From NCBI GenBank assembly GCA_028875175.1, contig JAPPFO010000216.1, forward strand, positions 1 through 7,127: a stretch of DNA of 7,127 nucleotides, written 5' to 3'. Position numbers and translations under genes: made by a program. The stretch's first letter is position 1; each line of letters opens with the position of its first letter. Under the pieces are notes generated by a model, which was not told the DNA's origin, searched no databases, and saw only the letters and a program-made list of their open reading frames with translations. Shown here in pieces: positions 1 to 6,013 of the stretch. This stretch comes from Chloroflexota bacterium. GTDB lineage: Bacteria; Chloroflexota; UBA11872.

Positions 1-54
1 TGAGGTGTTCACCATGTCTCCGAACACCTGTCTACCATGTCTCCGGTCTGGACA
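1..54. mobile_element. Right-hand end of an insertion sequence (IS481/IS3-like terminal repeat region), element cut by the window edge
   Basis: The 12-mer ACCATGTCTCCG occurs at 11-22 and again at 34-45. The flanks extend this to two 18-bp near-copies (5-22 and 28-45, three mismatches) with a 23-bp period. The block ends in GGTCTGGACA at 45-54, so read from the other strand the element would begin TGTCCAGACC. A TGT...ACA terminus followed by tandem ACATGG-type motifs is what I recall from the ends of integrase-type (DDE, IS481/IS3-like) insertion sequences, where internal repeats serve as transposase binding sites. No transposase coding sequence is visible here, so it should lie to the left of the window, or this is a solo remnant. 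The repeat is directly seen; the family assignment is from memory and tentative. Confidence 0.5.
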
Positions 55-183
55 CTCCCAGAGGGAGAGGGAGAAAGCGCGGCCGCGCTTTCGAGGTCGC
101 GGCGGAGTTATGCAGAGGTTTCCTCGAGGGAGAGGGGGATCGAGCGTCGCAACACGAGCTGAGATGCGCGGCGGGGGTGTCTA
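55..183. other. Non-coding spacer between IS end and mscS, with palindrome and GA-rich direct repeats
   Basis: No credible gene is present. The stretch holds the 11-mer GAGGGAGAGGG twice (61-71 and 126-136), flanking a perfect 20-bp palindrome at 73-92. The CTCCCAGAGGGAGAGGG type of string resembles short dispersed intergenic repeats common in GC-rich genomes, but one window cannot show dispersal. An in-frame TGA at 160-162 closes the mscS frame upstream. A GC-poorer patch near 108-122 could hold promoter elements, but I find no convincing -35/-10 pair. Confidence 0.4.
73..92. repeat. Perfect 20-bp palindrome containing a NotI site
   Basis: GAAAGCGCGGCCGCGCTTTC is identical to its own reverse complement across all 20 bases. 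As RNA it would form a GC-rich hairpin on either strand. No T-run follows on either side, so it is not a classical intrinsic terminator. It could stop read-through from the neighbouring insertion element, act as a dyad operator, or be part of the element's insertion context. Confidence 0.6.
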
Positions 184-1071
184 GTGGAGATCTGGACAGC
201 GATATGGGACGCCTTCAACACACCGCTGTTCAGCCTGGGCGCGGACCCGGTGACGCCGTTAAGCCTGGTCGTCCTGATCCTGATCTTCGCGGTGACGTGG
301 TTTGTGGCGGGTCGGGTGCGCTGGGTGTTGGAAGACCATATTGGCAATCGCGTCGAGGATATTCCCGAGGGCGTGCTTCATGTCATCGGCAACCTGGCGC
401 GGTACACGATCATCTTCTTGGGATCGTTCATCGGCCTGCGGTCGGTGGGGTTCCAGCTCGACGCCGTGCTGGTGGTGTTCGGCGCCCTGGGTGTGGGCAT
501 GGGCTTCGGACTACAGAACATCGCCAACAATTTTGTGTCCGGCGTGATCCTGCTGGTGGAGCGTCCAATCAAGGTGGGCGACGTGGTGAGCGTCGCCGGC
601 GAGTTGGGGACCGTGGAGCGCGTGGGTATTCGAGCGACGACGTTGCGCAAGTTCGACCAGACGCAGGCGATCGTGCCAAACGGCGAGCTGATTTCCACGG
701 TGGTGAACAACTGGACGCTGGACGACCGGCGGGTGCGGGTGGACTTTGTGGTGGGCGTGGCCTACGGCTCGGACACGCGGCTGGTGGAGCGACTGATTCG
801 TGAAGCCGTGACGGAGCATGAACTGGTGCTGGACGACCCCGAGCCGCGGATATTCTTCTTCGAGTTTGGGGACTCGTCGTTGAATTTCCGGGTGCTGGCG
901 TACGTGGCGGATATCAGCGAGCGGTTTTCGACGCTGAGCGATCTGCACTTCACGATCGACGAGAGCTTCCGTGAGCACGACGTGGAGATACCGTTCCCGC
1001 AGCGGGACTTGCACGTGCGGTCGATCGACTCGGACGTGTCGCTGCGGCACACGCCGACGGATCCAAGCTAG
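184..1071 (+). CDS. mscS: Small-conductance mechanosensitive ion channel, MscS family
   Basis: Predicted inner-membrane channel that opens under membrane tension and releases solutes after hypo-osmotic shock, working as a homoheptamer in the family. The 295-residue protein has three hydrophobic segments at about residues 24-43, 64-84 and 94-125. The third is the pore helix, Gly/Ala-rich (FGALGVGMGFGLQNIANNFVSG, residues 99-120) with the conserved GLQN...NF.SG pattern. It is followed by the ERPIKVGD motif (126-133), the beta domain (about 133-182, including the PNGE and NNW turns) and the alpha/beta C-terminal vestibule to about residue 275. The size matches E. coli MscS (286 residues). The start is GTG: an in-frame TGA at 160-162 precedes it, GTG 184 is the first start codon after that stop, and a GGGGG tract at 173-177 gives a plausible ribosome binding site. 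The gene stands alone; a 154-bp gap separates it from the next gene. Confidence 0.93.
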   Translation: MEIWTAIWDAFNTPLFSLGADPVTPLSLVVLILIFAVTWFVAGRVRWVLEDHIGNRVEDIPEGVLHVIGNLARYTIIFLGSFIGLRSVGFQLDAVLVVFGALGVGMGFGLQNIANNFVSGVILLVERPIKVGDVVSVAGELGTVERVGIRATTLRKFDQTQAIVPNGELISTVVNNWTLDDRRVRVDFVVGVAYGSDTRLVERLIREAVTEHELVLDDPEPRIFFFEFGDSSLNFRVLAYVADISERFSTLSDLHFTIDESFREHDVEIPFPQRDLHVRSIDSDVSLRHTPTDPS

Positions 1072-1082
1072 CGGTTGGACGG

Positions 1083-1108
1083 GCCTGCCGTGGGCTGACC
1101 GGGCAGGC
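1083..1108 (+). terminator. Weak hairpin downstream of mscS, possible terminator
   Basis: A 7-bp perfect inverted repeat, GCCTGCC (1083-1089) and GGCAGGC (1102-1108), with a 12-base loop, starts 12 bases after the mscS stop. There is no downstream T-run, so intrinsic termination would be inefficient. Its placement is the main argument. Confidence 0.25.
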
Positions 1109-1135
1109 AGTCCGCGTTAGGCTATGCGAATATCC

Positions 1136-1155
1136 GGGTTAGCATGGGCTAATCC
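1136..1155. promoter_or_regulatory. Candidate DtxR/MntR-family operator upstream of the ATPase-regulator unit
   Basis: GGGTTAGC-ATGG-GCTAATCC is a 20-bp inverted repeat: eight-base arms that pair in seven of eight positions around a four-base centre. The TAGC-N4-GCTA core has the half-site content and spacing I recall for the enterobacterial MntR box, and it shares TTAG/CTAA ends with IdeR/DtxR sites. It lies 70 bases before the ATPase start codon in the only long gap ahead of a gene pair that encodes a DtxR-family regulator, so autoregulation is a natural reading. A further half-site-like GCTATG lies at 1121-1126. The repeat is directly seen; binding is inferred. Confidence 0.5.
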
Positions 1156-1183
1156 TTTCGTGACTCGCCCATACTTTTCGTGA
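1156..1183. repeat. Short direct repeat (TTTCGTGA, 20-bp period) in the ATPase leader
   Basis: TTTCGTGA occurs at 1156-1163 and again at 1176-1183, exactly 20 bases apart, starting immediately after the operator-like inverted repeat. Two-turn spacing would put both copies on the same DNA face. Two copies of an 8-mer is weak evidence, and no protein is identified. Confidence 0.35.
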
Positions 1184-1225
1184 GTTGGCTGTGATGGACG
1201 CTGTCAAGGGCGCGGACGTTCGCGC

Positions 1226-2254
1226 ATGAGCCCGGCGCTGCGCTGCAGCCACCTGACCAAGCGCTTCGCCGGTGTGACGGCCGTGAACGAGGCCTCGCTC
1301 GAGGTCGAGACGGGCACACTGCTGGCCCTGCTGGGTCCGAGCGGCTGCGGCAAGACGACCTTGCTGCGGCTGATCGCGGGCCTGGAGCGTGCGCACCACG
1401 GCACGATTGAGGTGGCCGGGCGTACCGTCGAGTCGGACGCGGTGCATCTGCCGCCGGAGCGGCGGCAGGTTGGGTTGGTGTTCCAGGAATACGCGCTGTT
1501 CCCCCACCTGAGTGTTGTGGACAACGTGGCGTTCGGTTTGCCGCGGGGGCCGGATCAAGCAGCGCGTGTGGAGGACATGCTTGGCCAGGTGGGGCTGGAC
1601 GGCCTTGGTTCCCGCATGCCGCACGAGCTGTCGGGCGGCCAGCAGCAGCGGGTGGCGCTGGCGCGGGCACTGGCGCCGGGTCCGAGCCTGATCATGCTGG
1701 ACGAGCCCTTCTCGAACCTGGATCCGGCGCTGCGCGACGGCGTGCGCCGAGAAGTGCGGCGGGTGCTGCGAGCCGCGAACGCCACGGCGATTATCGTGAC
1801 GCACGACCAGGAAGAGGCGCTGAGCCTGGCGGACGAGGTGGCCGTGATGATGGACGGGCGGATTCTGCAGCAGGCTCGGCCGGCCGAGCTATACCGCCGC
1901 CCGGCATCACGGCGCGTGGCGGAGTTTGTTGGCGACATCAACGTGATCGATGGCCGCGCCATTGGGCGGGCGGTGGTGTGCGACCTGGGCACGATTTCGG
2001 TGTTGGACGATCTGTACGGGCCGGCCGACGTGTTGATTCGGCCGGAAGCGCTGCAGTTGACCGAGGACCCGGGCGGGCAGGCGGTTGCGGTCAGCCGAAG
2101 TTTCTTTGGGCACGACCAGATGATCAATCTGCGGTTCGACTCAGGGCTGCGGCTCTCGTCGCGGGTGGGTCCGACCTTTACATTCCGGCGCGGCGCGCGG
2201 GTGCGGGTGCAGTTGAGCGGCGATGTGTTGGCCTTTCCCAAGGCGGGCGACTAA
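1226..2254 (+). CDS. ABC transporter ATP-binding protein, FbpC-like (Fe(III)/metal-type uptake)
   Basis: Cytoplasmic ATPase subunit that would power an importer of the Fbp/Afu (ferric iron) or related class. The 342 residues show the complete nucleotide-binding set: Walker A GPSGCGKTT (37-45), Q-loop Gln87 in VFQEYALFPHL, signature LSGGQ (135-139), Walker B LIMLDEP (155-161, catalytic Glu160), D-loop NLD and switch His193 in THDQEEA. After about residue 235 comes a TOBE-type regulatory domain with VAEFVGDINVI, VLIRPEALQL and an RSFFGHDQ stretch; that last motif is why I favour the FbpC/AfuC branch over sugar (MalK/UgpC) ATPases. No permease or substrate-binding gene is in the window, which is unusual for this class. 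The gene follows the operator-like repeat and sits 33 bases before the metalloregulator gene. ATG 1226 fits the family N-terminus; AAGGG at 1206-1210 is a distant ribosome binding site. The substrate (iron versus manganese or another ligand) is not settled. Confidence 0.85.
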   Translation: MSPALRCSHLTKRFAGVTAVNEASLEVETGTLLALLGPSGCGKTTLLRLIAGLERAHHGTIEVAGRTVESDAVHLPPERRQVGLVFQEYALFPHLSVVDNVAFGLPRGPDQAARVEDMLGQVGLDGLGSRMPHELSGGQQQRVALARALAPGPSLIMLDEPFSNLDPALRDGVRREVRRVLRAANATAIIVTHDQEEALSLADEVAVMMDGRILQQARPAELYRRPASRRVAEFVGDINVIDGRAIGRAVVCDLGTISVLDDLYGPADVLIRPEALQLTEDPGGQAVAVSRSFFGHDQMINLRFDSGLRLSSRVGPTFTFRRGARVRVQLSGDVLAFPKAGD

Positions 2255-2271
2255 CCGCAAGGCGACGTATC

Positions 2272-2277
2272 GGGAGG
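2272..2277 (+). promoter_or_regulatory. Ribosome binding site that decides the metalloregulator start
   Basis: GGGAGG lies 10 bases before GTG 2288. It is only one base before the upstream in-frame TTG 2279 and 28 bases before ATG 2306, so GTG 2288 is the best-placed start. Confidence 0.5.
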
Positions 2278-2287
2278 TTTGCGGCTC

Positions 2288-2968
2288 GTGGCAGAATTGC
2301 GTCCAATGCCGCTGACCAGTACAACCGAAGACTATCTGCTGGCCATTTACGGAATGCGGGCCGAGGCGGAACCGGTGATCAACGCCCGGCTTGCCGAGCG
2401 GCTGCACGTGGCGGCGCCTACGGTGTCGGCAACGCTGGACCGCATGGCGCGAGATGGCCACATCTGGATTGACGAGAGTCGCCAGATTTACCTGACGCTG
2501 GGCGGGGAGCGAGTGGCGGAGCGGCTGGCGCGGCGACACCGACTGATCGAGCACTGGCTGATTCGAACGCTGGGCATGGGCTGGGCCGAGGTTCACGAGG
2601 AGGCCGACCGGCTGGAGCACTCGGTTTCCGAGGAACTGACGGAACGGATTTCAGCTTCGCTGGGCCACCCGGCCACGTGTCCGCACGGCCTACCAATTCC
2701 CGGAAATTACCCGGAGACCGACGTGGCGCAGTTCTTCAGCCTGAGCCAGGCCGAGCCGGGCCAAGAGGTGCGGATCGTGCGCCTGTCCGAGCCGGCCGAG
2801 GACGATGGGGAGTTGCTGCGGTATTTCGAAGAGAAGCAGTTGGTCCCCGGACACACGATGACCGTGCGGGAGATTACGCCCTCCGGCAGCATGGTGCTGG
2901 TCCTCGATGGCGAGACGGTGGTGGTTGATGAGCGCGTGGCGACCAACCTGTGGGTGATGGCAGCCTAG
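2288..2968 (+). CDS. Metal-dependent transcriptional regulator, DtxR/MntR family with FeoA-like domain
   Basis: Predicted dimeric metal-activated repressor controlling metal-uptake genes, including probably its own operon. With the GTG 2288 start the protein has 226 residues. It carries an N-terminal winged helix-turn-helix (about 10-70; LTSTTEDYLLAIY at 9-21, recognition helix around APTVSATLDRMARDG), a dimerisation and metal-binding domain (about 75-145, CPHGLPIPG region at its end) and a C-terminal SH3-like FeoA domain (about 155-226). Aligned to DtxR by eye with a constant offset of five, the ancillary-site ligands are all kept (His84, Glu88, His103), as are Glu110 and His111 of the primary site. 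Two primary-site ligands differ: Asp15 replaces Met10 and Asp107 replaces Cys102. MntR proteins have Asp and Glu at these places, so manganese is favoured over iron, although the second MntR residue corresponding to Glu11 is Leu here. TTG 2279 or ATG 2306 are alternative starts. It is probably co-transcribed with the ATPase. Confidence 0.88.
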   Translation: MAELRPMPLTSTTEDYLLAIYGMRAEAEPVINARLAERLHVAAPTVSATLDRMARDGHIWIDESRQIYLTLGGERVAERLARRHRLIEHWLIRTLGMGWAEVHEEADRLEHSVSEELTERISASLGHPATCPHGLPIPGNYPETDVAQFFSLSQAEPGQEVRIVRLSEPAEDDGELLRYFEEKQLVPGHTMTVREITPSGSMVLVLDGETVVVDERVATNLWVMAA

Positions 2969-3012
2969 GACGCCATACGCAGAGATCGAATCAGCGGGAT
3001 CGAACAGCAGCC

Positions 3013-5595
3013 ATGACGCAGGTGCAGCCGAATCACGTCATAACCGTGCGTCCGGCGATTCCGCATGAACTGCGCACGCTGCGCGAGCTGGCGTATGACT
3101 TGTGGTGGGCCTGGAATCCGAGCGCCCAGGACATCTTTCGGCGCATCGATCCCGACGCCTGGCAGGCGACGCAGCACAATCCGGTGGCGCTGCTGGGTCA
3201 TGTGACGCCAGAGCAGTTGGCGGCGTGTGCGGCTGACTCCGCTTTCGTGCACGACCTGCGCCAAGTCGTGGAACGCCGGCAGCGGTACCTGGATACGCGG
3301 TCGTGGTTCTCGGCGAGGTGCGCGGAGGCGGACGACCTTACGGTGGCGTATTTCTCGATGGAGTATGGGATCACCGAGTCGGTGCCGCTGTACTCGGGCG
3401 GGCTGGGCGTGCTGGCGGGCGATCATGTGAAGGCCGCCAGCGACCTGGGCGTGCCGCTGGTGGCCGTGGGGATGCTGTATCGCCAGGGGTACTTCCGACA
3501 GACGATCGATCCTTCGGGCAGCCAGCAGGAGCTCCACCCGGAGACCGACTTTTACAGCCAGCCCGTCACCATGCTGACGACGCCCGACGGGGCGCCGCTG
3601 ACCGTGGGGGTGCCAATCACCGACCGATGGGTGGAGGCCCGGCTCTGGCGGATGAATGTCGGACGGTGTCCGGTCCTGCTGCTGGATGCCAATGTTCCCG
3701 GTAACACACGGGAAGATCGCGAGCTCACGGCCAAGCTCTACCAAGGCGACTCCGACGTACGAATACGGCAAGAAATTCTGCTGGGTGTTGGGGGAATGCG
3801 GGCGCTGCGGGCGGTGGGGGTGAATCCCAGCGTGCTGCATCTGAATGAGGGCCATAGCGCTTTTGCGCTGGTCGAGCGTCTGCGGGAGTTGCGAGAGGGG
3901 ACGGACTTATCGCTCGAGGCGGCGCTGGAGACGGTGCGCGCCGGGGCGGTGTTCACGACACATACGCCGGTGCCGGCCGGGCACGACGAGTTTCACCCTC
4001 ACCAGGTTGCGCATCACCTGGGCGCGTACCTGCGTGAGTCCGGGATCGAAACGGACCGGATGACCGAGATTGGTCAGTATCCCGAGGGAGGAGCGTCGTC
4101 ACCGTTTTGCATGACGATCCTGGCGCTGCGCGGGGCCGCGTGGCGGAACGGCGTGTCGCAACTGCACGGCGAAGTTACGCGGCGCATGTGGCAATCGCTG
4201 TGGCGCGGCGTTCCATGGCCGGAGGTTCCGATTCAGCACGTGACCAATGGGGTGCATCTGCCCACCTGGGTGTCGCGGGAGCTCGCGGACCTGCTGAGCC
4301 GGTACCTGGGGCCGGAGTGGTCGCTGATGTCGGATCGGGACGCCATTCAGGAGGGTTTGGACGCGATTCCGGACGATGAGCTTTGGCGGGTACACACGCG
4401 GCGGCGCGAGCGCCTGGTGGCCAACGTCCGGCGGAGACTGCGGGCCGTGGTGGAGCGCCGCTGGGGATCGGGTGCGGAACTGGCGGACGCCAGCGCGGCG
4501 CTGCAACCCAATGCCCTAACCGTGGGTTTTGCCCGACGGATTGCCCTGTATAAGCGGCCAACGCTGCTGCTGCACGACCTTGAGCGGCTTCGCGCACTCG
4601 TGACCAACGTACGGCGACCCGTGCAGGTCATATTTGCGGGCAAGGCGCATCCGGACGACGCGATGGCCAAGGACCTGGTACGCGAAATCCACGAGTTGAG
4701 CCGCGACCCGAGTTTCGTGGGCCGCATCGTGTTCGTGGAGGACTACGACATGGACCTGGCCCGCGACCTCGTACAGGGGTGCGACGTCTGGCTGAATCAG
4801 CCTGTGCGGCCACAGGAAGCCAGCGGGACGAGCGGCATGAAGGCGGCAGCCAACGGCGTGCTGAACGTGAGTGTGCTGGATGGCTGGTGGGCCGAGGCGT
4901 ACACCCCCAACATCGGCTGGGCCATTGGCCGAGCGGATGACGACGTCGACGATCCACAGCGTGACGAACACGATGCCGCCGCGGTATATCGGCTGCTGGA
5001 ACGATCGGTCGTCCCGATGTTCTACGACCTGGGCCTGGACGGGACGCCGAGACGGTGGATCGAGCGCGCCAAGGCGTCGATAGTGATGGCGCTGACTGAT
5101 TTTGGGGCGCACCGCATGATGCGCCAATACGCGAAACAGTTTTATGTGCCCGCCGACGAACTGCAGCGCACGCTGGCGAGCGATGGCGGGTCGCCCGCTC
5201 ACGCGCTGGCCGACTGGCTGGCGAGAGTCCGCGCACAGTGGGACTCGGTGCAGATTCTGGACGTGGACCTGAGCGGCGGACCGGAATTGGACATGGGCTC
5301 CTCGCTCCCGGTACGGGCGCGGGTCGTGCTGAACGGCCTGCAGGCCGACGAGCTTTCGGTGCAGGTCTACGTGGGGCGGGTTGGCAACGACGGAGCGGTT
5401 GACGGCGGCGTGGCGTTTGACGCTCGTCCGATGGAGCCCGATGGAGACGGCGCGCGTTGGTTTCAGTCGACGGTGCCGTTGCGCCAAAGTGGCCGCATGG
5501 GGTTGGCCGTACGCGTGGTGCCGAAGCATCCGCATCTGACCGACCCGGTGGAGCACGGGCTGGTGCGCTGGAGTCTGCCCCGGGCCAACGCCTAA
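3013..5595 (+). CDS. glgP: Alpha-glucan (glycogen) phosphorylase, GT35, DUF3417-containing type
   Basis: Cytoplasmic enzyme that removes glucose units from the non-reducing ends of glycogen or maltodextrin with phosphate, giving glucose 1-phosphate. The 860-residue protein begins with a DUF3417 domain (about 12-105; LAYDLWWAWNPSAQDIF), then the GT35 fold: YFSMEYGI (113-120), SGGLGVLAGDH.KAASDLG (about 127-145), HLNEGHSAF (276-284), THTPVPAGHDEF (316-327), VTNGVH (410-415), GFARRIALYKRP, and the pyridoxal-phosphate signature EASGTSGMKAAANG, where Lys610 should hold the cofactor. A C-terminal beta-rich extension (about 745-860) matches the actinobacterial/Thermus-type enzymes of similar length. 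The amino-terminal phosphorylation and AMP-control region of animal enzymes is absent, as expected for this class. ATG 3013 starts 44 bases after the metalloregulator stop. The frame is open back to GTG 2950, but those 21 codons show no family character. The Shine-Dalgarno is weak (GGGA at 2996-2999). Co-transcription with the regulator is plausible but carries no clear metabolic logic. Confidence 0.95.
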   Translation: MTQVQPNHVITVRPAIPHELRTLRELAYDLWWAWNPSAQDIFRRIDPDAWQATQHNPVALLGHVTPEQLAACAADSAFVHDLRQVVERRQRYLDTRSWFSARCAEADDLTVAYFSMEYGITESVPLYSGGLGVLAGDHVKAASDLGVPLVAVGMLYRQGYFRQTIDPSGSQQELHPETDFYSQPVTMLTTPDGAPLTVGVPITDRWVEARLWRMNVGRCPVLLLDANVPGNTREDRELTAKLYQGDSDVRIRQEILLGVGGMRALRAVGVNPSVLHLNEGHSAFALVERLRELREGTDLSLEAALETVRAGAVFTTHTPVPAGHDEFHPHQVAHHLGAYLRESGIETDRMTEIGQYPEGGASSPFCMTILALRGAAWRNGVSQLHGEVTRRMWQSLWRGVPWPEVPIQHVTNGVHLPTWVSRELADLLSRYLGPEWSLMSDRDAIQEGLDAIPDDELWRVHTRRRERLVANVRRRLRAVVERRWGSGAELADASAALQPNALTVGFARRIALYKRPTLLLHDLERLRALVTNVRRPVQVIFAGKAHPDDAMAKDLVREIHELSRDPSFVGRIVFVEDYDMDLARDLVQGCDVWLNQPVRPQEASGTSGMKAAANGVLNVSVLDGWWAEAYTPNIGWAIGRADDDVDDPQRDEHDAAAVYRLLERSVVPMFYDLGLDGTPRRWIERAKASIVMALTDFGAHRMMRQYAKQFYVPADELQRTLASDGGSPAHALADWLARVRAQWDSVQILDVDLSGGPELDMGSSLPVRARVVLNGLQADELSVQVYVGRVGNDGAVDGGVAFDARPMEPDGDGARWFQSTVPLRQSGRMGLAVRVVPKHPHLTDPVEHGLVRWSLPRANA

Positions 5596-5612
5596 AGCGA
5601 CACGTTCGCTTT
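5594..5612 (+). terminator. Hairpin overlapping the glgP stop codon, possible weak terminator
   Basis: AAAGCGA (5594-5600) and TCGCTTT (5606-5612) form a perfect 7-bp stem with a 5-base loop; the stem starts inside the TAA stop. Only three T residues end the stem and no U-tract follows, so efficiency as an intrinsic terminator is doubtful. It could also protect the mRNA 3' end. Confidence 0.3.
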
Positions 5613-5638
5613 GCCGGGTCTGGCAGACGCGATAGGAT
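5611..5638 (+). promoter_or_regulatory. Possible sigma70-type promoter for the ferredoxin gene
   Basis: TTGCCG (5611-5616) and TAGGAT (5633-5638) each match the -35 and -10 consensus in four of six positions, with a 16-base spacer, in the 118-base gap before the ferredoxin. A 6-bp inverted repeat (GGCAGT 5641-5646, ACTGCC 5655-5660) lies at the expected transcript start. Matches of this quality arise by chance, so this is a candidate only. Confidence 0.25.
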
Positions 5639-5696
5639 TTGGCAGTCGTAGCGAACTGCCGCTTCGGCACATTTCCGCTTGCGTTACCGTCCTATC

Positions 5697-5704
5697 AAGG
5701 GGAG
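5697..5704 (+). promoter_or_regulatory. Strong ribosome binding site of the ferredoxin gene
   Basis: AAGGGGAG ends nine bases before ATG 5714. It is the clearest Shine-Dalgarno sequence in the window and fixes the start at the conserved MTYVI N-terminus, although the frame is open further upstream. Confidence 0.6.
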
Positions 5705-5713
5705 CCTCCGTCG

Positions 5714-5953
5714 ATGACGTATGTGATCTGTGAGCCGTGCATTGGCACCAAGGACGCCTCGTGCGTTGACGTGTGCCCGGTGGACTGTATCCATACCACC
5801 GACGAAGCCGAGATTTACTACATCGATCCCGAGGAGTGCATCGACTGCGGCGCCTGCGAGCCGGTGTGCCCGGTGACGGCCATCTTCCCGGACTTTGACG
5901 TGCCGGACGAATGGGAAGAGTGGACGCAGATCAACGCGGACTTTTTCCAATAG
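5714..5953 (+). CDS. fdxA: 7Fe-type ferredoxin ([3Fe-4S][4Fe-4S]), FdxA-like, short form
   Basis: Small soluble electron carrier of 79 residues. It has nine cysteines at 6, 9, 17, 21, 25, 42, 45, 48 and 52. Aligned with Azotobacter FdI with an offset of one in the N-terminal half and three later, Cys9, Cys17 and Cys52 match the 3Fe-4S ligands, and Cys21, Cys42, Cys45 and Cys48 match the 4Fe-4S ligands. The position equal to FdI Cys11 is Thr12, so the first cluster cannot have the usual fourth ligand, which supports a 3Fe cluster. Cys25 corresponds to the non-ligand Cys24; Cys6 is an extra one. The conserved WTQINADFF tail ends the protein, without the 25-30 residue C-terminal extension found in many FdxA proteins. 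It has its own strong ribosome binding site. Redox partners cannot be read from the context. Confidence 0.93.
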   Translation: MTYVICEPCIGTKDASCVDVCPVDCIHTTDEAEIYYIDPEECIDCGACEPVCPVTAIFPDFDVPDEWEEWTQINADFFQ

Positions 5954-6013
5954 GGCGAGCGTCGCGCTGACGCGCGCCGCTACGGTCCAACGATCGGCAG
6001 CGGCTTCGGATAG
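5954..6013. other. Convergent junction between ferredoxin and glycosidase genes
   Basis: The two genes meet tail to tail across 60 bases. A 5-bp stem (GCGTC 5959-5963, GACGC 5969-5973) with a 5-base loop is the only hairpin I see. There is no T-run on either strand, so a bidirectional terminator is possible but not demonstrated. Confidence 0.25.

Noticed and set aside
177..803. Alternative 208-codon frame overlapping mscS
   Set aside because: The product is a Gly/Arg-rich low-complexity chain with no recognisable domain, whereas the overlapping frame encodes a full MscS protein.
1117..1130. TTAGGCTATGCGAA as a classical IdeR/DtxR box
   Set aside because: Only the left half resembles the iron-box half-site; the right half does not mirror it. 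The inverted repeat at 1136-1155 is much better.
2950..3012. Upstream GTG 2950 as the glgP start
   Set aside because: It would overlap the regulator gene and add 21 residues without family similarity; ATG 3013 gives the usual N-terminus and length.
5594..5660. Two hairpins in the glgP-fdxA gap as a riboswitch or strong terminator
   Set aside because: The stems are only 7 and 6 bp, without a U-tract or any riboswitch core I recognise.
4516..5670. Long antisense open frame (384 codons) opposite glgP
   Set aside because: It lies opposite strongly conserved GT35 coding sequence. Its translation is rich in His, Arg, Pro and Gln with no domain, as expected for a shadow frame in GC-rich DNA.
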